Source of the DNA: an uncultured Ruminococcus sp.
GTDB taxonomy: Bacteria > Bacillota > Clostridia > Oscillospirales > Ruminococcaceae
Reading direction: 5' to 3'
Assembly: GCA_947174365.1 (NCBI GenBank)
Contig: CAMWIR010000016.1
Coordinates: 1-34,646, forward strand
Length of the DNA stretch: 34,646 bases
In this document: positions 1-9,365 of the stretch, piece after piece
Layout: each line of letters starts with the position of its first letter
Numbering within the stretch: the stretch's first letter is position 1
Notes under the pieces: model-generated
What the model saw: only the letters and a program-made list of their open reading frames with translations
What the model was told of the DNA's origin: nothing
Database searches by the model: none
Translations under genes and position numbers: made by a program

Positions 1-578
1 TCATAGCCCTCTTTGTCGGACAGCTCCTTCAGAGTGCCCCTTGCCTTGTCGGTGGTGGCAAAAATACGTTCCCTTGCGCCGTCCTTGCCGTATCTCTTTT
101 CGGCAAGCTCTCTGAATACCCTGAAAGCCAGCGCAGGCTCGGTGGTAGTGCCCGATTTGGATATAACATTTACGGAAAAATCCCGACCCTCCACCAAAGA
201 GATTATCTCATTAAGGTAAGTGGGGGAAATGCTGTTGCCCACATAGTAAATGTCGGGCGTGTCCTTTTTAAGATTATTGTACAAAGGGGACTTCATCAGC
301 TCAATAGCCGCCCTTGCCCCAAGATAAGAGCCGCCTATTCCGATAACTATAAGAACCTCGGAATTTTTGCGGATCTTCTCGGCAGCCGCCTTTATCCGTG
401 CGAATTCCTCCTTGTCGTAATCCACAGGCAGGTCGATCCAGCCGAGAAAATCATTTCCCGCACCCGTGCGCTCCGCAAGCGTCTTTGCCGCCAGCTCTGC
501 CTGGGGTTTGATGTTTTCCATTTCCTCGGTGCTCACAAAGCCCTCCAGATATTTGGTGTTAAGCTTCAGATATGACAT
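1..578 (-). CDS. pgi: Glucose-6-phosphate isomerase (5' part, truncated by window edge)
   Basis: Reverse-strand translation starts [34 protein letters not shown] and contains [17 protein letters not shown] and [16 protein letters not shown], typical of phosphoglucose isomerase. Confidence 0.9.
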   Translation of the reverse strand, partial: MSYLKLNTKYLEGFVSTEEMENIKPQAELAAKTLAERTGAGNDFLGWIDLPVDYDKEEFARIKAAAEKIRKNSEVLIVIGIGGSYLGARAAIELMKSPLYNNLKKDTPDIYYVGNSISPTYLNEIISLVEGRDFSVNVISKSGTTTEPALAFRVFRELAEKRYGKDGARERIFATTDKARGTLKELSDKEGY

Positions 579-789
579 AATTTTTATCCTCCTTGAAACA
601 GCCCCGCACTGCGCATTTCTTAAATAATGCACACCGCAGCGCCGTGTAGATCCTTGGCTCACAAACAGATCGTTCTATTAGTTTTCACCTTTTAAAAATA
701 CGCCTTATTTATATGATACAATATTTTTTGGAAATTTGCAAGATTTTTTCCAAACATTATAACTTTTCTCAAAAAATTAGTCACTTTAA

Positions 790-1959
790 CTAAAAACTCA
801 CAAGGAATTTCATTAACTTCCACAATACATTTTTGATATTTTTTGTCTCAATATCATCCGCCGAGTTGATATTGCAGCTTTTGAGCAGCCTGCCGCCCAG
901 ATAATAGCGCATTTCTCCCGCCTTGTCACCCCTTTTGAGAGGGGCGTAAATGTATGAGGGCAGGTAGATCTCCGCTTTTATATCATCTCCGCTGCCTTTC
1001 GGCACTACGATCGCCCCGGGAGCTTCTACGGAAAGCCTCGCCTCGGGCTTAACGCCCTGTTTTACCTTGATCGTGCCGGGCATTTTTTCGGGCAGCTCGG
1101 GGGTAACAAGAGTGTACCCCTCAAAGGCAATGCCCAGCAGCTCCTTCGCCAAAGCAAGAGCCGTATCTTCATCCTTGCAGTCCATCACGCAGCAAACATA
1201 AGTGACCCCCTCCCGCATAGCCCCCTCCGCGGCAAAATATCCGGAAGCGGGTCCCGTGCCGCATTTAAACCCCACAGAACCTTTGTAGTTATGCCCCATA
1301 GGGTTGGAGGTCACCAGCTGCACGCCCCCGTCCTTCAGTTCATCAAGCCTCGTGGTGAACAGCTCCGTCAAGAAATCAAACTCCGACAGCCTGCACAGCA
1401 GCTTTGCACCGTCGGAAGCGGTGGTGTGCTGGTTTTGGTCATCATAGTAGCCTGTGCATTCGGTAAAGACCGTGTCGTTCATCATAAGCTCACGGGCACG
1501 ATTGTTCATAAGCTCCGTGCAGCCCGCCTCGCTGCCGCCCAAGGCCTCTCCCACAGCGCAGCAGGCGTCGTTGGCATTGCCTATGATTATGGCTTTCATA
1601 AGATCGCCCAGAGTCATTTTTTCACCGGGCATGAGCCATATCTGCGCTCCTTGCTTGGAGTTGGCGTTTTCGCTGGCAGTTATCACAGTGTCAAAGGACA
1701 TTTCGCCCCGTTCCACAGCCTCGGCAGCCAGAAGTACCACCATAAGCTTGTTAAAGCTGCCCATATTAACGGGCACATCGCCGTCATGGCTGCGTATCAC
1801 CGAGCCTGTGGACGCCTCCATAAGCACATAGCTTGCCTTGTATTCCCGCTTCTTGTCCTTTTGAAGAGTATTTGCCGATGATGCCGCCGTGAACAGCATA
1901 CTCACCGCAAACGCCGTAATCACAGCAATCAAACGTTTTATTATAAATTTTCCCGACAT
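790..1959 (-). CDS. D-alanyl-D-alanine carboxypeptidase (PBP5-type) family protein, divergent active-site motifs
   Basis: 416-aa ORF. The start chosen at MSGKFIIKRLIAV gives a signal-peptide-like N-terminus. SFNK (SxxK), NAN and KCGTG occupy the PBP5 motif positions, followed by a C-terminal PBP5-like beta region. Confidence 0.8.
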   Translation of the reverse strand: MSGKFIIKRLIAVITAFAVSMLFTAASSANTLQKDKKREYKASYVLMEASTGSVIRSHDGDVPVNMGSFNKLMVVLLAAEAVERGEMSFDTVITASENANSKQGAQIWLMPGEKMTLGDLMKAIIIGNANDACCAVGEALGGSEAGCTELMNNRARELMMNDTVFTECTGYYDDQNQHTTASDGAKLLCRLSEFDFLTELFTTRLDELKDGGVQLVTSNPMGHNYKGSVGFKCGTGPASGYFAAEGAMREGVTYVCCVMDCKDEDTALALAKELLGIAFEGYTLVTPELPEKMPGTIKVKQGVKPEARLSVEAPGAIVVPKGSGDDIKAEIYLPSYIYAPLKRGDKAGEMRYYLGGRLLKSCNINSADDIETKNIKNVLWKLMKFLVSF

Positions 1960-2024
1960 ATTATCACCCAATATTATATATGCCGAAAAACGGCTGTAAA
2001 TGAATGGGACAGCTAAAAAGCCAC

Positions 2025-2081
2025 CAAGAGTACACTCCACTTGGGTTCCCCCTTTGGAAACCCAAGTGGAGTGTACTCTTG
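2025..2081. repeat. Perfect 23-bp inverted repeat (11-nt loop) made of two inverted copies of a dispersed repeat end
   Basis: CAAGAGTACACTCCACTTGGGTT (2025-2047) and AACCCAAGTGGAGTGTACTCTTG (2059-2081); also shares ACTCCACTTGGGTTTCCAAAGGG with 7918-7939. Confidence 0.85.
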
Positions 2082-2147
2082 AAATTCGTTTATTTGCACG
2101 TTAATGAATTTGTAAATTTTCTGTAAATTTTTCTTTTGTCCCGATAC

Positions 2148-2193
2148 AAAAAATCGGGAAACAAATCCCTCCGCAAAGGAATCTGTCTCCCGA
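2148..2193 (-). terminator. Rho-independent terminator downstream of HPr-like gene
   Basis: Minus strand TCGGGAGACAGATTCC-tttgcgga-GGGATTTGTTTCCCGA followed by TTTTTT; 16-bp stem allowing G-U pairs. Confidence 0.8.
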
Positions 2194-2232
2194 CTATTAT
2201 CCTATCAAAAAGGACAATGTGCCGATAATACC

Positions 2233-2463
2233 TCAGTCAATGATATACTGCTTGATATTCTCAAAAAACTCGGACGCATCATCGGTATGAGCCTCCAAAG
2301 CAATGGGCTTCGACAGGTCAAGGCTGAATATACCCATAATGGACTTTGCGTCAACAGCATATCTGCCGGAAAGCAGGTCAACATCATAGTCGCACAGGGA
2401 AACCTCGGATACAAAGTTCTTTACATCATTGATAGTAGCCAGCTGAATCGTAGTCTTTTTCAT
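2233..2463 (-). CDS. HPr-family phosphocarrier-like protein lacking the catalytic His
   Basis: 76 aa; KSIMGIFSLDLS matches the HPr Ser46 region. The expected GxHARPA segment is replaced by ATINDVKNFV. Confidence 0.75.
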   Translation of the reverse strand: MKKTTIQLATINDVKNFVSEVSLCDYDVDLLSGRYAVDAKSIMGIFSLDLSKPIALEAHTDDASEFFENIKQYIID

Positions 2464-2697
2464 AATAAGATCTCCTTTTCATATGTGATATTTTTCATAG
2501 AAACGCCAATGCAGCGCCCCTTTGCGAATCTTGCAGAGGATAACGGAAATTTTATCCGTTTCATATATAATAACAGGTTTTTGACCGCAAGTCAAGGGGG
2601 TTTGCAATTTTTTTATTTTTATTGTATAATAATTATAAGCTTATTTTTGGCAAAGGGGATCATTTTATGCACCTTGCCTATTTATTGGAGATTTTTT

Positions 2698-4092
2698 ATG
2701 AAAATTTGCTTTATCACATTCGGCTGCAAAGTCAATATCTGCGAGACCGAGGCTATGTCGGAGTGCCTTGCGGCGGCAGGTTATGAAATTGTCACAAAGC
2801 AGGACAAAGCCGAAATATTCGTTGTCAACTCCTGCACCGTCACCGCCGAAAGCGACAGCAAGCTTATGCAGACCCTAAGACGGCTCAAAAGGGATCACCC
2901 GGGCACTGTCACCGTTCTTACGGGCTGCTTTCCCCAGGCATTTCCCGAAAGGGCAGCAGCAGTCGACTTCCCTGCGGATATTGTTTCGGGAAACACCGAC
3001 CGATCCTCTCTCCCCCGCCTTATCGAAGAATATTTCGGCACAATACGCACATCTCCCCGCCTGCCACTTCGCCGTATAATTCCCCATTCACCAAAGGAAG
3101 CCTTTGAGGAAATGCCGACAGCCCCATGCCATGCCTCCTGCCTCCGGCAGCATACAAGGGCATTTTTAAAAATACAGGACGGCTGCCCCGGAGGATGTGC
3201 ATACTGCATTATTCCAAAAGCAAGAGGAAATATCCGTTCCAAGCCCATTGACAATATAATTGCAGAGTCGAAAAAGCTTGCTGCGCAAGGCTATAGAGAG
3301 ATAGTCCTCACAGGAATAAACCTTGCCTTTTACGGCTGCGGCCATTGTGAGCCTGACGGTCACAACAGAAAACTGCGGCTCATTGACGCAGTAGAGGCAG
3401 TCTGCGAGACAGAGGGTATCGAGCGGGTGCGCCTCGGTTCTCTTGAGCCGGAGCGGATCACCGAAGAGGATATTTCCCGGCTTGCCGCCCTGAAAAACTT
3501 CTGCCCCTGCTTTCACCTTTCCCTCCAAAGCGGCTGCGGCAAGACCCTTGCGGCAATGAACAGGCGGTACACTCCCGAAATGTACAGCAAGCTTGTCAAT
3601 AAGCTGCGCAGTGCATTTCCAGATTGCGGTATTACTACAGATATTATGACAGGCTTTCCCGGCGAGACCGAGGAGGATCACAGGGAATCTATGGAATTTG
3701 CCCGAAAAATAGGCTTTTCCGACATTCACGTATTCCCCTATTCCGTAAGAGAAGGCACGCCTGCGGCAAATATGCCCCAAGTGCCGGTCGATGTAAAAAA
3801 GCGCAGGGCAAAGGAATTTTCCGAACTTGCCGCAGCCTGCGCACGAAAATTCCGTGAAAGCCTTATAGGAAAAAGCTTTCCCGTGCTTTTCGAGCGGGAA
3901 GGATCCGACAGTATCCCTCATGGATATACGCCAAATTATGTCCATGTAAAAATTTTAACAAAAAATTCAGAAAAAAGTTTGCGTAATTCGATTTTTTATG
4001 TTACAATAGATAAGATAGGGGATGATTGCTGCATGGGTCATCTTGACCCATATGGTCAGCTTGACCGTCAATTTTTCCCAAAAGCGGAATAA
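2698..4092 (+). CDS. mtaB: tRNA t6A37 methylthiotransferase MtaB (radical SAM methylthiotransferase)
   Basis: MKICFITFGCKVNICETEAM; CPGGCAYCIIPKARGNIRS (CxxxCxxC); LHLSLQSG-like, TDIMTGFPGETEEDH; C-terminal TRAM-like region. Confidence 0.9.
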   Translation: MKICFITFGCKVNICETEAMSECLAAAGYEIVTKQDKAEIFVVNSCTVTAESDSKLMQTLRRLKRDHPGTVTVLTGCFPQAFPERAAAVDFPADIVSGNTDRSSLPRLIEEYFGTIRTSPRLPLRRIIPHSPKEAFEEMPTAPCHASCLRQHTRAFLKIQDGCPGGCAYCIIPKARGNIRSKPIDNIIAESKKLAAQGYREIVLTGINLAFYGCGHCEPDGHNRKLRLIDAVEAVCETEGIERVRLGSLEPERITEEDISRLAALKNFCPCFHLSLQSGCGKTLAAMNRRYTPEMYSKLVNKLRSAFPDCGITTDIMTGFPGETEEDHRESMEFARKIGFSDIHVFPYSVREGTPAANMPQVPVDVKKRRAKEFSELAAACARKFRESLIGKSFPVLFEREGSDSIPHGYTPNYVHVKILTKNSEKSLRNSIFYVTIDKIGDDCCMGHLDPYGQLDRQFFPKAE

Positions 4093-4195
4093 ACATATAC
4101 TGCCGCACCGTAAAAATGCGCTATGCGTATTATTGCCTGTGCAACAAAGCTAAGGAGCAAGGTCACGGCGCTGCTTAAAAAAGGGAGTTTTACTT

Positions 4196-7100
4196 ATGTC
4201 AGTTTATCGGATCTATGTTGAGAAAAAGCCCGAATTTGCCACTGCCGCACAGGCGCTGCTGGGCGATATCAAAACAGCCCTGCGGCTGGAGGGCTTGAAG
4301 TCCCTGCGGATCATCAACAGGTATGATGCGGAAAATATTTCGGCGGAGGATTTCGAGTATGCCCTGCCAAGAGTATTTTCCGAGCCTGTGGTAGATATTG
4401 TCACCCGTGACACTCCGCAGATAAGCGGCTGCCAGCGTATCTTTGCTGTCGAATATCTGCCCGGGCAGTTCGACCAGCGGGCGGATTCCTGCGAGCAGTG
4501 CATTCAGATACTTATAGGCGGCGAGCGGTGCAGGGTGAAAAACGCCCGTATCTACATCACCGACGGAGTCATCACCGATGAGGAATTTGCGGCGCTGAAA
4601 AAATACATCATCAACCCCGTGGAAAGCAGGGAGGCTTCTCTTGCCGAGATCAAGACCCTGGCGGTGAACTATGACATTCCCACAGAGGTAAAGACATTGA
4701 CCGGCTTTATTGATATGGACGAGGCAGCCCTGGAGGGCTTTGTCAAGGAATACGGCCTTGCCATGGATGAAGACGATCTGAAATTCTGCCGTGATTATTT
4801 TAAGAATGAAGAAAAGCGCGACCCCACCATTACCGAGATCCGCATGATAGACACCTACTGGTCCGACCACTGCCGCCACACCACATTCTCCACCATTATC
4901 GACAGCGCAAATATCAATGCAGATTATATCCGCAGGACTTATGAGGATTATCTAAACGTCCGCCGTGAACTGGGTCGGGAGGACAAGCCCGTGACTCTTA
5001 TGGATATGGCCACCATTGCAGCACGCAAGCTTAAAAATGACGGCAAACTCACCGACCTTGACGAGAGCGAAGAGATCAACGCCTGCTCGGTAAAAATAAA
5101 AGCAAATGTAAACGGCGAACCGAAAGACTGGCTTTTGATGTTCAAGAACGAGACCCACAACCACCCCACCGAAATAGAGCCTTTCGGCGGCGCAGCCACC
5201 TGCCTCGGAGGGGCAATAAGAGACCCTCTTTCGGGACGAAGCTATGTTTACCAGGCAATGAGAGTTACGGGTGCTTCCAACCCCTTAGTGCCTGTGGAGG
5301 ACACCATTCACGGAAAGCTTCCCCAGCGTAAGATAACCGTAGGTGCTGCCAACGGCTACAGCAGCTATGGCAATCAGATAGGCCTTGCCACAGGGCACGT
5401 ATCCGAGGTATATCACCCGGGGTATGTGGCAAAGCGGCTTGAAATAGGCGCTGTAATAGGCGCTGCTCCCTATGAGAATGTTGTAAGGGAGACTCCCCTG
5501 CCGGGAGACGTTATCATTCTGCTGGGCGGCAAAACAGGACGTGACGGCTGCGGCGGAGCTACAGGCTCGTCAAAGTCCCACACCGAGCAGTCCCTTGAAA
5601 GCTGCGGCGCAGAGGTGCAGAAGGGCAACCCACCCGAGGAAAGAAAGCTGCAAAGGCTGTTCATGAATCCCGCCGTCACCCATATGATAAAGCGCTGCAA
5701 CGACTTTGGCGCAGGAGGCGTTTCGGTTGCCATAGGCGAGCTTACGGACGGGCTTGTGATAAACCTTAACGCCGTGCCCAAGAAATATGACGGACTTGAC
5801 GGCACGGAGCTTGCGATCTCGGAAAGCCAGGAGCGTATGGCGGTAGTCGTAAGCAAGGAAAATATGAAGGACTTTATAAAGGCAGCCGCCAAGGAGAATC
5901 TGGAAGCCACAAAGGTAGCTGATGTAACGGAAGAACCCCGCCTTAAAATGAAATGGAACAACAAGGTGATCGTGAACCTTTCCAGAGAATTTTTAAACTC
6001 CAACGGCGCACCCAAGCACACTTCGGCTGTGATACAGCTTCCCATAACCACCCAGCCCCGCTCCTACACCGACAGCGCAGACAGCTGGTTCACCCTTATG
6101 ACAAATCTTAACGTATGCTCGCAAAAGGGGCTTGTGGAGCGGTTCGACAGCACTATCGGCGCAGGCACGGTGCTTATGCCCTACGGCGGCAAATATCAGC
6201 TGACACCCACGCAGGCAATGGCGGCAAAGATCCCTGTGCAGAAGGGCGAGACCGACACGGTATCGGTAATGGGCTGGGGATATAACCCCTATGTCAGCGA
6301 CAAAAGCCCATACCACGGCGCAATATCCGCTGTTATCGAGTCAATTTCCAAGGTCATTGCGGCAGGAGGCAGCTATAAAAAATGCTGGCTCACTTTCCAG
6401 GAATATTTTGAGAGAACGCAGAACAATCCCACCCGCTGGGGCAAGCCCATGGCAGCGCTGCTGGGCGCATACAAAGCACAGCTGGAGCTTGGGTGCGCAG
6501 CTATCGGCGGCAAGGATTCCATGTCGGGAACATTTGAAAATATCGACGTTCCCGCAACCCTTGTTTCCTTTGCGGTAAGCGTTACAAACAGCGGCAGGAT
6601 ACTTTCTCCCGAGTTCAAAAAAGCGGGCAGTAAGGTAATTTACATTGCACCCGAATATGACGAAAACGAACTGCCCAAGTGGGATTCCGTGCGAAGCGTA
6701 TTTGAGAAAGTCGAAAAGCTTACGGACGAGGGCAGAGCAGTTTCTGTATGGTCGGTAGGCTTCGGCGGCATTGCAGAGGGTATTGCAAAAATGGCTTTGG
6801 GCAACCGTATCGGCTTTAAGTTCACCAATAAACCCCATAGAGACAGACTTTTCTACTCCCGCTACGGCTCATTCATCATTGAACTGGAGGGCGAGGCAAA
6901 AGAGGGCGAAAATGTTATAGGCGAAACTATCCCCGAATACAAAATAGACTGCGGCGAATACACCGTGGACGGCGCAGAGCTGCAAAAGGCATGGGAGGAC
7001 AAGCTCGAACCCGTGTTCCCCTGCAACATCAAGACCGAGAAAAAGGCTGTGCGCACCTTTAACTATACAGGCGGCAGCTCATTGCAGCACGCATCCTCCT

Positions 7101-7903
7101 TTGCAAAGCCAAAGGTGCTTATCCCCGTATTCCCCGGCACGAACTGCGAGCTGGATTCGGCGGCAGCATTTGAAAGAGCGGGAGCAGTGCCCGATGTGCA
7201 GGTCATCAGGAACCTTACCCCCTCCGCTCTGGAGGACAGCGTAAAGGCATTTGAAAAGGCTGTGAAGAAATCCCAGATAATCATGATCCCCGGAGGCTTC
7301 TCGGGAGGCGACGAGCCTGACGGTTCGGCAAAGTTCATTACAGCATTTTTCCGCAATCCCCGTATAAGCGCAGCCGTTACCGAGCTGCTTGAAAATCGTG
7401 ACGGGCTTATGCTGGGCATTTGCAACGGCTTCCAGGCGCTTCTGAAGCTGGGTCTGCTGCCTTACGGCAAGATCGTAGATATGCAGGATGATTCCCCCAC
7501 GCTTACGTTCAACAGCATTTCCAGACACCAGTCCATGATGGTAAATACCCGAATTGCTTCTAATCTTTCGCCATGGCTCACGGGCTGCGCAGTGGGTGAT
7601 GTTCACAGGATAGCCATATCCCACGGCGAGGGACGGTTCATAGCCTCCGAAAAGCTTATCAAGGAAATGGCGGAAAAGGGGCAGATCGCCACTCAGTATG
7701 TGAACCTTGAGGGCACGCCTACTATGGACATTCGCTTTAATCCCAACGGCTCATTTGACGCTATCGAGGGCATTACCTCTCCCGATGGCAGGATATTCGG
7801 CAAAATGGGACACAGCGAGCGCATGGGCACAGACATCTGCAAGAATGTCCCCGGCGAAAAGGATCAGAAGATATTTGAAAGCGGAGTAAATTACTTTAAG
7901 TAA
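4196..7903 (+). CDS. purL: Phosphoribosylformylglycinamidine synthase, single-chain (synthetase plus glutaminase)
   Basis: 1235 aa; TYWSDHCRHTTF, FKNETHNHPTEIEPFGGAATCLGGAIRD; C-terminal amidotransferase PVFPGTNCELDSAAAFERAGA and LGICNGFQALLKLGLLP. Confidence 0.95.
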   Translation: MSVYRIYVEKKPEFATAAQALLGDIKTALRLEGLKSLRIINRYDAENISAEDFEYALPRVFSEPVVDIVTRDTPQISGCQRIFAVEYLPGQFDQRADSCEQCIQILIGGERCRVKNARIYITDGVITDEEFAALKKYIINPVESREASLAEIKTLAVNYDIPTEVKTLTGFIDMDEAALEGFVKEYGLAMDEDDLKFCRDYFKNEEKRDPTITEIRMIDTYWSDHCRHTTFSTIIDSANINADYIRRTYEDYLNVRRELGREDKPVTLMDMATIAARKLKNDGKLTDLDESEEINACSVKIKANVNGEPKDWLLMFKNETHNHPTEIEPFGGAATCLGGAIRDPLSGRSYVYQAMRVTGASNPLVPVEDTIHGKLPQRKITVGAANGYSSYGNQIGLATGHVSEVYHPGYVAKRLEIGAVIGAAPYENVVRETPLPGDVIILLGGKTGRDGCGGATGSSKSHTEQSLESCGAEVQKGNPPEERKLQRLFMNPAVTHMIKRCNDFGAGGVSVAIGELTDGLVINLNAVPKKYDGLDGTELAISESQERMAVVVSKENMKDFIKAAAKENLEATKVADVTEEPRLKMKWNNKVIVNLSREFLNSNGAPKHTSAVIQLPITTQPRSYTDSADSWFTLMTNLNVCSQKGLVERFDSTIGAGTVLMPYGGKYQLTPTQAMAAKIPVQKGETDTVSVMGWGYNPYVSDKSPYHGAISAVIESISKVIAAGGSYKKCWLTFQEYFERTQNNPTRWGKPMAALLGAYKAQLELGCAAIGGKDSMSGTFENIDVPATLVSFAVSVTNSGRILSPEFKKAGSKVIYIAPEYDENELPKWDSVRSVFEKVEKLTDEGRAVSVWSVGFGGIAEGIAKMALGNRIGFKFTNKPHRDRLFYSRYGSFIIELEGEAKEGENVIGETIPEYKIDCGEYTVDGAELQKAWEDKLEPVFPCNIKTEKKAVRTFNYTGGSSLQHASSFAKPKVLIPVFPGTNCELDSAAAFERAGAVPDVQVIRNLTPSALEDSVKAFEKAVKKSQIIMIPGGFSGGDEPDGSAKFITAFFRNPRISAAVTELLENRDGLMLGICNGFQALLKLGLLPYGKIVDMQDDSPTLTFNSISRHQSMMVNTRIASNLSPWLTGCAVGDVHRIAISHGEGRFIASEKLIKEMAEKGQIATQYVNLEGTPTMDIRFNPNGSFDAIEGITSPDGRIFGKMGHSERMGTDICKNVPGEKDQKIFESGVNYFK

Positions 7904-7914
7904 TTCAAGCGAAC

Positions 7915-7952
7915 ACACTCCACTTGGGTTTCCAAAGGGGGGACCCCTTTGG
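7915..7952. repeat. Dispersed repeat copy: ACACTCCACTTGGGTTTCCAAAGGGG plus hairpin
   Basis: Matches arms of the 2025-2081 palindrome and the window end (34628-34646). Includes CCAAAGGGG-gga-CCCCTTTGG stem at 7932-7952. Confidence 0.75.
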
Positions 7953-8030
7953 CGGGTCAGAGGGCAATATGTTTTTTCAAAACGGCCCTTGCGGGGGTCG
8001 GGGGGCAATGTGTTTTTACAAAACGACCCC
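7952..8030. repeat. Two imperfect tandem ~40-bp units
   Basis: GCGGGTCAGAGGGCAATATGTTTTTTCAAAACGGCCCTT (7952-7990) and GCGGGGGTCGGGGGGCAATGTGTTTTTACAAAACGACCCC (7991-8030). Confidence 0.75.
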
Positions 8031-8077
8031 CTCTAACAGCCGCCGAAAATAAACGCACTTCAAGAGCACCCCCAAAA

Positions 8078-8240
8078 CCGCCGCCCGACGTCAAGAAAAG
8101 GGGACAAGTTAACTAACGTCATACAAGCACAGTTACAACTTCAAACAAACCCACGTCGGGCGGCGGTGCAGTATAGAACGTGCGGCGAATGCCGTGCGTT
8201 CATGCTGCCGCCCGTAAGGGCGAAGTCGCTCACAGCTGCA
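8078..8240. other. Structured intergenic region, possible 5' leader or ncRNA
   Basis: CCGCCGCCCGACGT (8078-8091) pairs with ACGTCGGGCGGCGG (8153-8166). It is followed by hairpin GAACGTGCGGC-gaat-GCCGTGCGTTC and by CGCCC-gtaa-GGGCG. Confidence 0.5.
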
Positions 8241-8359
8241 AACAAAGTAAAGCAATATGCCAAACAAATCAGCAAATAAAGGCACAGCTGTAACAATGCA
8301 TTATGTTCACATCAGCCTTAAAATATCCCCAAAAATTCACAACAGACAAGGAGCTTATT

Positions 8360-9277
8360 ATGAGAATCAGATTTCATCTTCCGGATTTTTACAACTTTGC
8401 CTATTTAAATCTGGCGCTTATCGACATGATAAAGGAGAACCCCGAATATTTCCGTGAGGGAGTGGAGATAGCCTCCGTCTACGGATGCTTCCCGCCCTCC
8501 CCATGGAACGGCGGCAGGAATATAAACGGTTTGGCCAACGAAAAGGTAATGGAGGAGATACTCCATGAATTCAACTCCCGCGGCGTTCCCTGCCGTTTTA
8601 CCCTTACAAATCCCCTGCTTGAAGAAAAGCACATGAGCGACAAATTTTCCAATACCATGCTAAGGCTTGCGGATAACGGTCTTAACGAGGCGATAGTCAA
8701 CACACAGGTCATGGAGGACTATATGCGGAAAAATTTCCCGAAATTCAAGCTCACCTCCTCCACCTGCAAGCAGATACGCACCATGGAGGGCGTTATCGCC
8801 GAGCTGGAAAAGGACTACAGCCTTGTGGTGCTGGACTATAACTGGAATAATAAATTCGATGAACTGGAAAAGATACCCGAAAAATACCGCAGCCGCATAG
8901 AAGTGCTGATAAACGCCTACTGCTTCCCCGACTGCAAACGCAGAGGCGAGCATTACAGGTACCTGGGAGACCAGCAGATACGGCGGTCGACCATAAACGC
9001 TATGGGAAGTATGCCCGGGGTCAGCGTGCAGTACGAGCAGTTTGAATGCCCCGCACTGGAAAAAACGTTCCTCGAGACCCTCGAATATTCCACCCATGTT
9101 CCCCCTGAAAATGTTTTCGGGAAATATGCCGAAATGGGCTTTGAGCACTTTAAGATAGAGGGTCGGGCAATGCACCCGCTGAACGTTATCGAAAGCTTTG
9201 TTTATTACATGGCAAAGCCCGAATACAAAGACTTGGTGCGGCTTAAACTGGGGCTTATGTTCTTCAGACAAAGATAA
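8360..9277 (+). CDS. Uncharacterised protein, possibly peptidase U32-like TIM barrel
   Basis: RBS AAGGAG before ATG at 8360. VEIASVYGCFPPSPWNGGRNINGL and INAYCFPDCKRRGEHYRYLGDQQ are U32-like in feel, but only weakly matched. Confidence 0.5.
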   Translation: MRIRFHLPDFYNFAYLNLALIDMIKENPEYFREGVEIASVYGCFPPSPWNGGRNINGLANEKVMEEILHEFNSRGVPCRFTLTNPLLEEKHMSDKFSNTMLRLADNGLNEAIVNTQVMEDYMRKNFPKFKLTSSTCKQIRTMEGVIAELEKDYSLVVLDYNWNNKFDELEKIPEKYRSRIEVLINAYCFPDCKRRGEHYRYLGDQQIRRSTINAMGSMPGVSVQYEQFECPALEKTFLETLEYSTHVPPENVFGKYAEMGFEHFKIEGRAMHPLNVIESFVYYMAKPEYKDLVRLKLGLMFFRQR

Positions 9278-9298
9278 TATGCGTTAACCGACAGGGCA

Positions 9299-9323
9299 GC
9301 GGCTTTCTTCATCGGAAAGCCGC
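9299..9323 (+). other. Hairpin between the U32-like gene and queD
   Basis: GCGGCTTTC-ttcatcg-GAAAGCCGC, 9-bp stem; short T-run only at 9333-9337. Confidence 0.5.
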
Positions 9324-9365
9324 CCCATACTGCTTTTTAGCACCATATTGCAAGGAGCAATGTAT

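Noticed and set aside
4199-4879. Long minus-strand ORFs antisense to purL (also 5470-6051, 6341-6838, 7079-7624)
   Set aside because: They are shadow ORFs within a strongly coding purL frame, with no recognisable protein features.
8240-9365. preQ1 riboswitch upstream of queD or the operon
   Set aside because: No recognisable preQ1-I or preQ1-II core; the hairpins seen do not fit those pseudoknots by eye.
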